Shown here in pieces: positions 8,441-16,180 of a DNA stretch of 37,240 nt. The translations under genes and the position numbers were made by a program. The notes under the pieces were generated by a model. The model was given only the letters and a program-made list of their open reading frames with translations. It made no database searches and was not told the DNA's origin. The DNA lies in contig NZ_JAGSOG010000058.1 in the NCBI RefSeq assembly GCF_018139695.1, positions 1 to 37,240 of the forward strand, written 5' to 3'. How positions within the stretch are numbered: the stretch's first letter is position 1; every line of letters starts with the position of its first letter. The stretch is from Actinospica durhamensis. Its GTDB lineage: Bacteria; Actinomycetota; Actinomycetes; Streptomycetales; Catenulisporaceae.

Positions 8441-9252
8441 CCGAGGACACGCGGCCCTGGTCGCAGCTCAGCGCCGTCGAGCGCTCCCTCGTGCGGGCCG
8501 GACTGCGCACGAAACGCTGCGCGGGCCTGATCCAGTCCCACGGCATGGCGCTGCGCTGGGAAGGCATCCCCGGCGCGCCGCCGGCCGGCGGCTACTCCCC
8601 CATCGAGGCACACGCACTGGTCCCCGAGTTCGCGAGCACGGCCGCCGACCTGATCGCCCAGGGCGTGCTGAGCCTGCAACGCCTGTCGGAGAGCTTCATG
8701 CCTCAACAGTCGGATCCCGTCGTAGCCCCCTGCGACCTCGACGAGGTGCTGCGTGATCCGGCCACGTGGATCTGGGACGAGCGGAACCCGGGCCACTACC
8801 GGCTCGACGCGTCGGAACCCGCGCACGCGCGCTGGTACCTCGACGCCTACTTCGCCATGGCACGCTCCGGCTACCCGGCTCGGTACGACCTGAGCGAGCC
8901 GGAGCAGCGGATCATGCTGAGCGCGGAAGAGGGGAGCGGTATGCTCACCGGCCCGATGGGCATCTGGTCCCAGCCGGACCCCGAACTGCCTCCGTCGGAG
9001 CGGCTGGCCGAGGTGGACGAGCTGCTCGCCCCCCTGCTCCCGTTCGTCCGAGACGACCTGCTCGAAGTCCAGTTCCGCACCGACGTGCGCAGCGACGCCT
9101 ACACGGTGATCCCGCTGTCCGCACTGCGGTCCGCCTTCAACGGCACCGAGATCTGGCGCGACCACGACGACGCGGACTTCTTCGAAGGCGCGCACGCCGT
9201 CCTCACCTTCTCCGGCTACGCCACCTGGCACAGGCCGCGCGCGGCCCGCTGA
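8437..9252 (+). CDS. Hypothetical protein, second gene of a two-gene unit
   Basis: 271 residues, translationally coupled to the preceding gene. I do not recognise the family. The sequence is that of a soluble, acidic protein rich in Trp and Tyr (PATWIWDERNPGHYRLDA, ARWYLDAYFAMARSGYPARY), with no membrane helix or signal peptide. Codon bias is typical of the neighbours. The tight coupling suggests the two proteins act together, but nothing in either sequence says how. Confidence 0.72.
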   Translation: MTEDTRPWSQLSAVERSLVRAGLRTKRCAGLIQSHGMALRWEGIPGAPPAGGYSPIEAHALVPEFASTAADLIAQGVLSLQRLSESFMPQQSDPVVAPCDLDEVLRDPATWIWDERNPGHYRLDASEPAHARWYLDAYFAMARSGYPARYDLSEPEQRIMLSAEEGSGMLTGPMGIWSQPDPELPPSERLAEVDELLAPLLPFVRDDLLEVQFRTDVRSDAYTVIPLSALRSAFNGTEIWRDHDDADFFEGAHAVLTFSGYATWHRPRAAR

Positions 9253-9315
9253 GACCCGGCAGGCCGAGCACGACGGTGCCCCACGCTGGACGACGGCGCC
9301 GCGGGACACCCTCGA

Positions 9316-9924
9316 TCACTCCTCGCTCTCCTCGTCCGGATCGACGGCGGGCGGGAAGCCGAGCGCGTCGATCAGGGCGATGAAACCCTCCTCGACGAAC
9401 ACCTCGTGCGCGCGCAACACCGCCTCGATCGCACTCTGCTGCGCGGCCGTCGCCACACCGGCCGCACTCGCCCACGCGATCGCCGCCCGCGCGCAGGCGG
9501 GCACCGCCTCCTCGAGCTCCGCCTGCCTGGCCGCGCACGCCTGCGCATACTCGGGCGTCCCGAGCAGCTCCAGGGTGTCGTGCGTATCGTGCGTATCCAG
9601 CTGCCCGATACCCATCTCCGCGGCGATCTCCAGGCCCAGCACGGTCTGCCACTCCCGACCGTCCGGACACAGCCCGACCACGTCCGCCACATCGCTGTCG
9701 AAGATCGCGGCGAAGCACGCCGGCGCGCCGGTCCACTCCACCAGCGCCGCCAACTCCTCCGACCCCCACTGCTCGGCGCGCAGCTGCAGTGTCTGCCAGC
9801 CGCCCGGCCGCGGCCACAGTTCGCAAGCGCCGTCCCCCCACGGCGGGCGTATCGCGTCGAAGACGGGCGCCTCCAGCAACGGCCGCTCGCTTCTCCCGAA
9901 CACGTACTGCCCCGAGAACCCCAT
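9316..9924 (-). CDS. Hypothetical actinobacterial protein
   Basis: 202 residues, soluble, acidic. The ATG at 9924 has GGGAGG about 6 nt upstream. No domain recognised. The N-terminal half (MGFSGQYVFGRSERPLLEAP, PPWGDGACELWPRPGGWQTL) looks like a compact beta-rich domain; the C-terminal half is Ala-rich helical. A 9-bp direct repeat gives the DTHDTHDT stretch near residue 112. It ends with an acidic tail DPDEESEE. Convergent with the preceding two-gene unit. Confidence 0.7.
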   Translation of the reverse strand: MGFSGQYVFGRSERPLLEAPVFDAIRPPWGDGACELWPRPGGWQTLQLRAEQWGSEELAALVEWTGAPACFAAIFDSDVADVVGLCPDGREWQTVLGLEIAAEMGIGQLDTHDTHDTLELLGTPEYAQACAARQAELEEAVPACARAAIAWASAAGVATAAQQSAIEAVLRAHEVFVEEGFIALIDALGFPPAVDPDEESEE

Positions 9925-10028
9925 GGACGCCTCCCTGACGATGTTGCGAGAACGATACGGCCGGCCTCCGACACCATCCGATTACCGCTGATAGCGTGCA
10001 TGTTCAGCGGGAGGGGAAGGGGGCGTCG

Positions 10029-10793
10029 ATGGACGCGAAGTGGTCGCAGCACGCTTATCCGGAGGAGCCGCAGGACGCGCGGCCTGTCATCGAAGACGCG
10101 CGGCCCGTGATCGAGGACGCCCGCCCGGCGCTCGAGAACAGGAACGCGAACACGCTCGAGAGCGAGCGCCCCGCAGCCCCCGCCCGGCCGCGCGTCCGCC
10201 GGAATCTCGCGTTCGCCGGGTTCGTCGGCGCGGTGGCGCTGATCGTGGGCGCGGTCGCGATCTTCAATGCCGGACATCAGGTCCGTGTCGGTGGGATCGG
10301 CCCTCCCCAGCCTCAGGCCGCGCAGATGGGCCGCATACCGAGCAACCTGCTGCTCGTCGGCGACACTCCGGCCGGGTACCGGCCGGTCGCCGGATCCGTC
10401 AGCGAGGAGGGCGCGACCAGCCCGTTCATCGCCACGTACACGTGCGTGTCGCACTGCCCGGCGGACTCGGCGCCGGGGCAGGCGCCGTCGATCATGTTCT
10501 CGGCGGCGCAGTCCGGGCCGGGCTACTTCAGCGACTACAAGGCCCTGTGCGGCCCGAATCCCGCTCAGAGCTACGTGTGCGGCAAGCTGGCGCCCGATAT
10601 GTGGCGTGCGACCGCACCGTCCTCGCCGAGGGTCTACCAGATCGTCATCTACGAGCACGGCGATGTCGAGTTCATCCTCCAGGCGCCGCCCACGATGGAT
10701 CCGCAGCTGCTGCGCGCGTACATGCTGAGCATCCATCGCGCGTCGGACGCGGAGCTGGTGTCGCTGCTGAAGGGGTACCCGAACTACAGCTGA
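10029..10793 (+). CDS. Hypothetical single-pass membrane protein with extracytoplasmic Cys-containing domain
   Basis: 254 residues from the ATG at 10029, preceded by AAGGGGG; an ATG at 9996 is in frame but has poorer context. Residues 1-60 are cytoplasmic and contain a 7-residue repeat (DARPVIE, DARPVIE, DARPALE) encoded by three 21-bp units at 10074-10136. A transmembrane helix lies near residues 60-80 (FAGFVGAVALIVGAVAIF). The outer domain has four cysteines (CVSHC, LC, VC) that could form two disulfides. No family recognised; the topology resembles membrane-anchored lipoprotein-like sensors or accessory proteins. Its end overlaps the convergent GNAT gene by 10 bp. Confidence 0.75.
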   Translation: MDAKWSQHAYPEEPQDARPVIEDARPVIEDARPALENRNANTLESERPAAPARPRVRRNLAFAGFVGAVALIVGAVAIFNAGHQVRVGGIGPPQPQAAQMGRIPSNLLLVGDTPAGYRPVAGSVSEEGATSPFIATYTCVSHCPADSAPGQAPSIMFSAAQSGPGYFSDYKALCGPNPAQSYVCGKLAPDMWRATAPSSPRVYQIVIYEHGDVEFILQAPPTMDPQLLRAYMLSIHRASDAELVSLLKGYPNYS

Positions 10794-11371
10794 CGGATAC
10801 GCGCGTGGAGATGCATGTCGTGCCGGCCGTCGTCGTGTACTGCGGCGCTGCGCTTGGTTCCCTCGAGGAGGTAGCCGGACTTCTCGGCGACCCGGCACGA
10901 GGCGTGGTTGCGCGTCGAGTGGTCCAGGTGCAGGCGGTAGAAGCCGATCTCGTCGATGGCCCAGGCCGTGAGCGCGCTCAGGGCGCTGGTCGCCACGCCG
11001 GCGCCGCGGGCGGTCGGCACGACCCAGTATGCGGCTCCTGCGATGCCGTCGTCGAAGTCGAAGCCGCGCAAGGCGATCCGGCCGAGCACCTCGCCGTCCT
11101 GCTCGCGGGCGACGGCCCAGTGACCGCCCCTTTCCTGCGCCCAGTCCCGGCGATACGCGGCGAACCAGTCGTGGACGTCGGCCTCGGTCGAGGGGCGGCG
11201 GGTGTGCCAGCGGCGGATCTCAGTGTCCTGGTAGGCGGCCAGGAACCGGGGCGCGTCGGCCGGCTCCCAGGGGCGCAGCAGGAGGCCCTGTCCGGCCGGC
11301 AGCACCGGCTGGGGGGAACCGGCGAGCACACCTGCGGGCAGAACGGGCGGCGTCGAAAGGGCGCGGGTCAT
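10784..11371 (-). CDS. GNAT-family N-acetyltransferase (RimJ/RimL type)
   Basis: 195 residues. The GNAT core is clear: LLLRPWEPADAPRFLAAYQD at the start of the fold, AYWVVPTARGAGVATSALSA as the acetyl-CoA binding motif A (R/Q-x-x-G-x-G/A), and the RimJ/L-like end FYRLHLDHSTRNHASCRVAE, then KSGYLLEGTKR. The substrate is unknown; relatives acetylate ribosomal protein N-termini or small amines. The gene is isolated between a convergent gene and a divergent one. Confidence 0.88.
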   Translation of the reverse strand: MTRALSTPPVLPAGVLAGSPQPVLPAGQGLLLRPWEPADAPRFLAAYQDTEIRRWHTRRPSTEADVHDWFAAYRRDWAQERGGHWAVAREQDGEVLGRIALRGFDFDDGIAGAAYWVVPTARGAGVATSALSALTAWAIDEIGFYRLHLDHSTRNHASCRVAEKSGYLLEGTKRSAAVHDDGRHDMHLHARIRQL

Positions 11372-11539
11372 GCGCCATGATCACCGTTCGGCTACCGCGC
11401 ATGTCAAGGGTCGCACTCCAGGTCACCGTCGCGCTACCCTGAGATCAGTCTTCCGACACGCAGGGGGTCCACCACGAGCGTCGATGATCTCTCCGCGCCG
11501 GAGCGGCTGCTCTGGGAGGCGTTCCCGACCGGTGCGGAG

Positions 11540-13237
11540 GTGGACCTTCGGGTCGGCGAGCCCGCGGTGGACGATCCGATGGGCGCGGCGGGCTGGGGAC
11601 CCCGGCGTCGCGTGCGGGCGAGTGTCATCGCGGCGCTGCTGCTGGGCGGGCATCCCGAGGCGGTGCGCGGTCCGGCCGCGGTCCGGCTGGTGGGGGCGCA
11701 GGTCCTCGGCACCCTCAGCCTCGACTACGCCGAATTCCAGCACCACCTCAGGCTCAAGGAGTGCAGGTTCGCGGAGACCATCTGGCTCTACGGCGCGCAC
11801 ACCCGGCAGGTGAGCGTGATCGGCAGCGCGCTGGTCGGCCTCGACGCGTCACTGGCCCGGATCGACGGCAACCTGCGCCTGATCGGCAATCACGTCGACG
11901 GTCAGGTCTCGCTCGCGGGCACCCACGTCATCGGCGATCTGCGGCTCGACGGCGCGCGGCTGCGCAACGTCGGCAAGGTCGCGCTCAACGCGCCCAGGCT
12001 CCGTGTCGAGAACGATCTGTCGATGCAGGAGCGTTTCCGCGCCGAGGGAGAGGTGACGATACGCGGCGCCCACGTGGGGGGCGAGATCCGGATGGAGGAA
12101 GCCGAGCTGGAGAACCCGGGCGGCATCGCGTTCTATGCGTCGCGGGGAGATTTCGGCAGCAACATCCAGGCGAGCGGGCTCGCGGCGCGCGGCGAGGTGC
12201 GCCTGTCCGGTGCGAAGGTGGCGGGGCTCGTCGATCTCCGAGACGCACGGCTGATCAGTCCGGGAGGCGACGCGCTGATCGCCCACCGCGCCGAGATCGG
12301 CGCGAGCCTGGACTGCACGAAGGACTTCCGGGCCGAGGGCCGCGTGCGCCTGACCGGCAGCAGGATCGGAGGCAATCTGAACTTCGGCGGGGCGAGGCTG
12401 GTCAATCCGCACGGGTTCGCGCTCGACGCCCAGGACCTCTCCGTCGCCGGACGGGTGCACTGCAACCACGGCTTCCACGCTTCGGGGTCCGTGGACCTGA
12501 GCGGATCCACCGTCAGGTCCTCGGTCTCGTTCCACACCGCGGTCCTGACCGATCCGGCGAAGTGGTCGCTCGCGCTGTGGCACGCCAGGGTCGGCCTGCT
12601 CGACCTGCGGTCGGCGACGAAGGCCGCGGGCGGCGTGAACCTGCGCCACAGCGTGCTCAACGTGCTGCGCGACGAGCCGGCCACCTGGCCCGACACCATC
12701 GTCCTCGACGGGCTGACCTACAAGGCCCTCGAACCGGCCGACATGGCCGCGAGCCGTGCCGACTGGCTCAAGAGGCATCGCGAGGGATTCCTGCCGCAGC
12801 CCTACGAACAGCTCGCCTCCGTCTACCGGCAGACCGGGCAGGACGGCGACGCACGCCTGATCCTGCTGGCCAAGCAGCGCGAGCGACGCCGACGCCTTCC
12901 GTGGTACGCGCGGGCCTGGGGACACCTGCAGGACGCCGCGGTCGGCTACGGCTACCGGCCGGAACGCGCGATCGGCTGGCTGCTCGGCCTGCTCGTGCTC
13001 GGCACCGTCGTGTTCTCCCTCTGGCCGCCGACCGCGGCCACGACCGATCCACACCCCGTGTTCAACCCCGTCGTCTACACCCTCGATCTGCTGCTCCCGG
13101 TGATCAACTTCGGCCAGGGCAAATCCTTCATCCCGACGCCCGGCCTGCAGTGGATCGCCTACGTGCTCACCGCCGCCGGCTGGATCCTGGCGACCACGAT
13201 CGCCGCCGCCGTCGCCCGCGCGGTCAACCGGAACTAG
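11540..13237 (+). CDS. Large solenoid-repeat protein with C-terminal membrane anchor ('membrane-associated oxidoreductase' in databases)
   Basis: 565 residues from the first canonical start (GTG 11540). Residues about 30-390 are a repeat array of strands and turns (for example IDGNLRLIGNHVDGQVSLAG and HVIGDLRLDGARL) with a period near 20 residues, typical of beta-solenoids related to pentapeptide or bactofilin-like folds. Then comes a TPR-like segment (YEQLASVYRQTGQDGDARLI), then two transmembrane helices (AIGWLLGLLVLGTVVF and WIAYVLTAAGWILATTIAAA). Streptomycete relatives are often annotated as oxidoreductases, but no NAD- or flavin-binding motif is visible. Coding-like sequence (DDLSAPERLLWEAFPTGAE) extends upstream of 11540 without an ATG, GTG or TTG; an ACG at 11474 preceded by AGGGGG is a candidate non-canonical start. 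Confidence 0.8.
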   Translation: MDLRVGEPAVDDPMGAAGWGPRRRVRASVIAALLLGGHPEAVRGPAAVRLVGAQVLGTLSLDYAEFQHHLRLKECRFAETIWLYGAHTRQVSVIGSALVGLDASLARIDGNLRLIGNHVDGQVSLAGTHVIGDLRLDGARLRNVGKVALNAPRLRVENDLSMQERFRAEGEVTIRGAHVGGEIRMEEAELENPGGIAFYASRGDFGSNIQASGLAARGEVRLSGAKVAGLVDLRDARLISPGGDALIAHRAEIGASLDCTKDFRAEGRVRLTGSRIGGNLNFGGARLVNPHGFALDAQDLSVAGRVHCNHGFHASGSVDLSGSTVRSSVSFHTAVLTDPAKWSLALWHARVGLLDLRSATKAAGGVNLRHSVLNVLRDEPATWPDTIVLDGLTYKALEPADMAASRADWLKRHREGFLPQPYEQLASVYRQTGQDGDARLILLAKQRERRRRLPWYARAWGHLQDAAVGYGYRPERAIGWLLGLLVLGTVVFSLWPPTAATTDPHPVFNPVVYTLDLLLPVINFGQGKSFIPTPGLQWIAYVLTAAGWILATTIAAAVARAVNRN

Positions 13238-13342
13238 ACGAAGAGTTCCTCATGGCCGTAGGCGGTCGGCGATCGGCCGAAGGTCTGGCCGGTGTGGAAG
13301 CTGTGCCGGATCGAGGCAGCCGGTGAGGCTGTTGTCGTCCTT

Positions 13343-13942
13343 TCATCCCCCGCCCGCGGCGTAGACGTAGACGATCGGGTCGCCCGCGGCCTGGTCGACG
13401 GTGACGGTGCCGCCGCCAGTGTCCTGGTCGTTCGCAATGCTGTAGGTGTAGACCGCGTATCTGATTGAGTCATCGAACTGCCAGGGGACCGGTTCCCCAT
13501 CGGACTCCGTGTTCCATAGCGCCTCGGCGCCCGTGTCCTGCTTGGTGGCGTGGAGTTTCTCCAGGAACTCGGCGACCTCGGCTGGGGAGTCGGCGAAGCG
13601 CAGGAAGAATGCGTCGCCGCCGTTAAATGCACCCGGATCGATGTAGAAACGCACACTCTGAGCGTCGGTGGGCATGGGGAGTCGATACCAGGACAACCCC
13701 TGGTCGAAGCTCGTGATCCCGGTCCCGGGCTGCATGAGCGAGCACCCCTGCTGCGCGTACGCTCGCGGATCGACGGGAAAGGGGCACAATCCGAGGGCGC
13801 GCGGCAGATAGGTCCAAGCGGCCCAGACCGTCAGGACCACAGCGACGGCACAGGCCGACATCACAGTTATCAGGTGTCTACGACGTGAGGCCACCACATC
13901 GGTGGAGACGTAGTCGACGTGTGTACGGTTGCTGCCAACCAC
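13343..13942 (-). CDS. Hypothetical membrane-anchored extracytoplasmic protein
   Basis: About 199 residues if the GTG at 13942 is used; an ATG at 13861 gives 172. One transmembrane helix (VMSACAVAVVLTVWAAWTYL) follows a short basic N-terminus, and the rest is an extracytoplasmic domain with two cysteines (LCPFP and GCSLM) and a Tyr/Asp-rich core (FYIDPGAFNGGDAFFLRFAD). Overall layout resembles the membrane protein at 10029-10793, but I see no clear sequence similarity. No family recognised. The start is uncertain because no good Shine-Dalgarno precedes any candidate and the upstream side has been disturbed by an IS remnant. Confidence 0.6.
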   Translation of the reverse strand: MVGSNRTHVDYVSTDVVASRRRHLITVMSACAVAVVLTVWAAWTYLPRALGLCPFPVDPRAYAQQGCSLMQPGTGITSFDQGLSWYRLPMPTDAQSVRFYIDPGAFNGGDAFFLRFADSPAEVAEFLEKLHATKQDTGAEALWNTESDGEPVPWQFDDSIRYAVYTYSIANDQDTGGGTVTVDQAAGDPIVYVYAAGGG

Positions 13943-14041
13943 ACGCCCGTCGGTGTCGTAGCGGTGGCGAGGGCCCCGATGATCGGTGTGTGAAGACTGA
14001 CCTCGAACCCTCCTCACGGCACCGTACGTGAAAATCGATGA

Positions 14042-14224
14042 CGAGTTGGTGTGCGACCGGTGGCGAGGGCGTCCGCCGCTGCTGTCGGCCTCGGAATTAC
14101 CGTGTGGATCACGGACTCGACCCCGGTGCCGTGCGGTATGTCCCGGCCCACGGTCAAGCGTTCGAACCTGGCCGGCCGGGCCGGGTACGGCTACTGCGCG
14201 AGCCATTCGCGGTTCTTCCATTAG
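14042..14224 (+). pseudogene. Truncated IS982-family transposase fragment
   Basis: The plus strand reads an open stretch containing TVWITDSTPVPC and TVKRSNLAGRAGYGYCASHS, ending RFFH-stop. DSTPV-C-x-S-R-x-T-V-K-R-S-x-L-A-G and G-Y-G-Y-C-A-S-H-S-R are hallmarks of IS982 transposases, including the first DDE aspartate. Both ends are missing: a stop lies at 14039 on the 5' side, and the normal continuation after HSRFF is replaced by a stop. No terminal inverted repeats found. It is a decayed insertion, not an active element. Confidence 0.8.
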
Positions 14225-14417
14225 GAACAGGTCGTTTAGGCCGACCGGTCGTCAGATCGGTCCTCGTCCTGGTGTGCCGACAACGGGTCGGTATCCGGGC
14301 CGTCGCGCACACCGGTGCGGCGCCTGGGGAAAACAGCCGGAAAACAGCCCCTCGCCGAGAGCGGGAGACGAGATCGCATCCACCCGTGTGTTTCATCAGA
14401 CGTCGAAGCCGGGCCGG
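14225..14417. other. Intergenic stretch with no supported gene
   Basis: Lies between the IS982 fragment and the minus-strand terminator. Open frames exist on both strands, but they have no codon bias or family resemblance and run through the terminator. I see no RNA gene or repeat beyond two short GGAAAACAGCC-like copies near 14328-14346. Confidence 0.5.
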
Positions 14418-14449
14418 AAAAAAGACCCCCCGCGGCCACGGAGGGTCTT
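14418..14449 (-). terminator. Rho-independent terminator on the minus strand with no evident upstream gene
   Basis: On the minus strand the sequence is a stem with arms AAGACCC and GGGTCTT (7 bp, extended by 3 G-C pairs past one mismatch), followed by TTTTTT. This is an unusually canonical intrinsic terminator for such GC-rich DNA. The next 475 bp upstream on that strand contain no convincing coding region. Confidence 0.75.
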
Positions 14450-14601
14450 CACACCCGAATGCACGCACCCCGGTTCAGAGGGATCGGCGTCTGGGCGCCG
14501 GCCCCGTGAAGAGGCCGGACAACTCCAAGTATGCACCGGAACCGGCCCGATGACCCGATCCCGCTGTCCGGCAGAGCGCCGAATCCGATCAGATGATGGA
14601 A

Positions 14602-14630
14602 AGTATGTGACGGGTCTCCCGGGACATACT
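14602..14630. promoter_or_regulatory. 29-bp near-perfect palindrome
   Basis: Arms AGTATGT and ACATACT flank inner arms CGGG and CCCG around a 3-nt centre. Dyad symmetry of this size, in AT-richer context, suggests an operator or a stable hairpin. It lies about 300 bp upstream of the small membrane protein/Crp-like regulator pair. Confidence 0.55.
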
Positions 14631-14780
14631 CGGTCCGGTAGACCCATTCTACTCGCGCGAGGCGGTCGACCGGGGGGAGATCTCGACGCGGCCGAGCCCT
14701 TCCCGCTCGTCATCGCCGTGGCGGCGAAGCAGCGGAAAAGCTTGCGGATCCTTGCGAACTCGAGTCCTGCCATAGATGCT

Positions 14781-14807
14781 TGTCCGGAAGCTCGACCGCT
14801 TCGGACA
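14781..14807. promoter_or_regulatory. Inverted repeat upstream of 14926 gene
   Basis: Arms GTCCGGAAGC and GCTTCGGAC (one bulged base) surround TCGAC. Could be a hairpin in a leader RNA or a protein-binding site. Confidence 0.45.
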
Positions 14808-14875
14808 GGGTGCCGCGACGGCCATCTGAGCCCCTGTACGGGTCGAGGCTCACGAAAAACCCCGGTTCGCTCAAA

Positions 14876-14903
14876 ATCGGCCGTCTCACCCGAGGCGGCC
14901 GAT
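14876..14903. promoter_or_regulatory. Inverted repeat 22 bp before the 14926 start codon
   Basis: Perfect 8-bp arms ATCGGCCG and CGGCCGAT with inner CTC/GAG pairing. Placed immediately upstream of the AAAGG ribosome binding site, it could be an operator for the downstream XRE-Crp regulator or an RNA stem affecting translation. Confidence 0.5.
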
Positions 14904-14925
14904 CACCGATCGGCGAAAGGCTGAC

Positions 14926-15204
14926 ATGACCGAGTACTCTCCTCCCGCCGGCTCCGGCGGCACGGGTAGCCCGTGGGCGGTGACCACCTCCTTGTTCGTG
15001 GTGTGCGTGCTGCTGACCCTCGTGCTCTTCCGCATCCCGGATCTCCGGATCGCCGTCCCCGTGGGCGTGAGCGCCTCCTACACCGCCACCGACGCCGTGG
15101 CCAGGCTGTTCGGGCGCAGCGCGCCCGGGGGCATCGTCAAGATCCTGCGCTCCATCCGTTCGCTGCTCTCCGCGGCCCAGACCGTCGGCGCCCTCGGGAA
15201 CTGA
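14926..15204 (+). CDS. Small membrane protein paired with Crp-like regulator
   Basis: 92 residues. The ATG has GAAAGG 7 nt upstream. The Gly/Ser/Pro-rich N-terminus (residues 1-16) is followed by a membrane helix (WAVTTSLFVVCVLLTLVLF, residues 17-35) and a second moderately hydrophobic stretch (LRIAVPVGVSASYTATDAVA), then a basic amphipathic tail (GIVKILRSIRSLLSAAQTVG). No family recognised. The stop is 10 bp before the regulator gene, so the two are co-transcribed; the small protein may be the target, effector or membrane tether of the regulator (inference). Confidence 0.7.
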   Translation: MTEYSPPAGSGGTGSPWAVTTSLFVVCVLLTLVLFRIPDLRIAVPVGVSASYTATDAVARLFGRSAPGGIVKILRSIRSLLSAAQTVGALGN

Positions 15205-15214
15205 GGCCTGCGCC

Positions 15215-16180
15215 ATGCCCCGCTCGCTTCCCGTTCAGGCGGCTGACGATCGGGTAGCCGAGTTCGCGCAGGAACTCAACAGCCTGCGCGACTCGGCCGG
15301 CTTGTCGATTCGCGCGCTGGCGCACGGCATGCCGTACGGCAAGAGCACGATCGCGGATGCCCTGTCCGGACGGAGACTGGCGTCGTGGCAGCTCGTCGAG
15401 GGCATCGTGCGGCAATGCGGTGGAGACCCGGAAGAGTGGCGAGAGAAGTGGCTCAGCCTCCGAGGCGCGGAGCCCGTCGAGACTCCCACGGAACGCGTGC
15501 CGGCGCCGACCGGTCAGTGGCGAGCGTCCTCGTTTCTCGGTCAGCTCGACGAGGCTTCGCGCGATCGGCTGCTCCAGGCCGGCCTTCCGCGTCTCTATAA
15601 GCCGGGTGAAACCCTCTTCTTAGAGGGCGACGCGACGAGATCCGTGGCGATCGTGCTGAGCGGATTCGTCAAGGCCACCGTCTTCGCACCGTCCGGGCGC
15701 ACTCTCCTGCTCGCACTGCGAGGGCCCGGGGACATCGTCGGAGAAGCCTCCGCCCTCGATGGGCAACCCCAACCGGCCACCGTGACGTCGGTCGAACAGA
15801 CCTTTGTGCGTTGGTTCAGCCAGGAAGAGTTCCTGCGCTGTGTCCAGTCATCACCGGCGATCGCGGCCGGTTTGACGAGGGACATCGTTTCGCGCCTTCG
15901 CGAAGCCTCGTCACAGCGCATCGATCTCGACGCACCGGCTCTCAAGAGGGTCGCGAGGGTCCTGCTCCATCTGGCTCGCGAGTTCGGTGAGGCCGGTTCC
16001 GACGGCCACACGATCTCCCTCCCGATTTCACAGGGTGAACTGGCTACTCTGGCCGACACGTCCGCGCCGACGGCGATCCGGGCTCTGCACACTCTGCGGG
16101 AACGAGGCCTCGTCTCGACCGGTTACCGCTCCATCCGCATCTTCGACATGGACCGGTTGCGCGAGGCCGCCCAGTTCTGA
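15215..16180 (+). CDS. Transcriptional regulator: XRE-type HTH + cNMP-binding fold + Crp-type HTH
   Basis: 321 residues. Residues about 12-75 form an XRE/Cro-like helix-turn-helix of the streptomycete type (LSIRALAHGMPYGKSTIADA, LSGRRLASWQLVEGIVRQCG, then GDPEEW). Residues about 105-220 are a cyclic-nucleotide-binding-type beta-roll (YKPGETLFLEGDATRSVAIV, ILSGFVKATVF analog, LRGPGDIVGEASALDG). The C-terminus (about 255-315) is a Crp winged helix (ISQGELATLADTSAPTAIRA, LHTLRERGLV). The Arg that binds the cAMP phosphate in Crp (GE-x8-R-x-A-x-V) is not present here: GEASALDGQPQPATV has Pro/Gln, so cAMP is unlikely as ligand. Two DNA-binding domains flanking one sensor is unusual. Function unknown; cytoplasmic. 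Confidence 0.85.
   Translation: MPRSLPVQAADDRVAEFAQELNSLRDSAGLSIRALAHGMPYGKSTIADALSGRRLASWQLVEGIVRQCGGDPEEWREKWLSLRGAEPVETPTERVPAPTGQWRASSFLGQLDEASRDRLLQAGLPRLYKPGETLFLEGDATRSVAIVLSGFVKATVFAPSGRTLLLALRGPGDIVGEASALDGQPQPATVTSVEQTFVRWFSQEEFLRCVQSSPAIAAGLTRDIVSRLREASSQRIDLDAPALKRVARVLLHLAREFGEAGSDGHTISLPISQGELATLADTSAPTAIRALHTLRERGLVSTGYRSIRIFDMDRLREAAQF

Noticed and set aside
13234-13342. Minus-strand open stretch ending HTGQTFGRSPTAYGHEELFV, a possible gene remnant
   Set aside because: It looks protein-like, but I cannot assign it to a family, it has no start, and it lies out of frame with the neighbouring hypothetical gene; too short to call.
14000-14040. Minus-strand TTTTCACGTACGGTGCCGTGAG resembling a group II intron domain V 3' strand
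   Set aside because: No matching 5' strand, GNRA loop, domain VI or reverse transcriptase was found, so the likeness is too short to support an intron remnant.
14396-14773. Minus-strand open frame of 125 codons
   Set aside because: It runs through the intrinsic terminator and has no ribosome binding site, codon bias or family resemblance.
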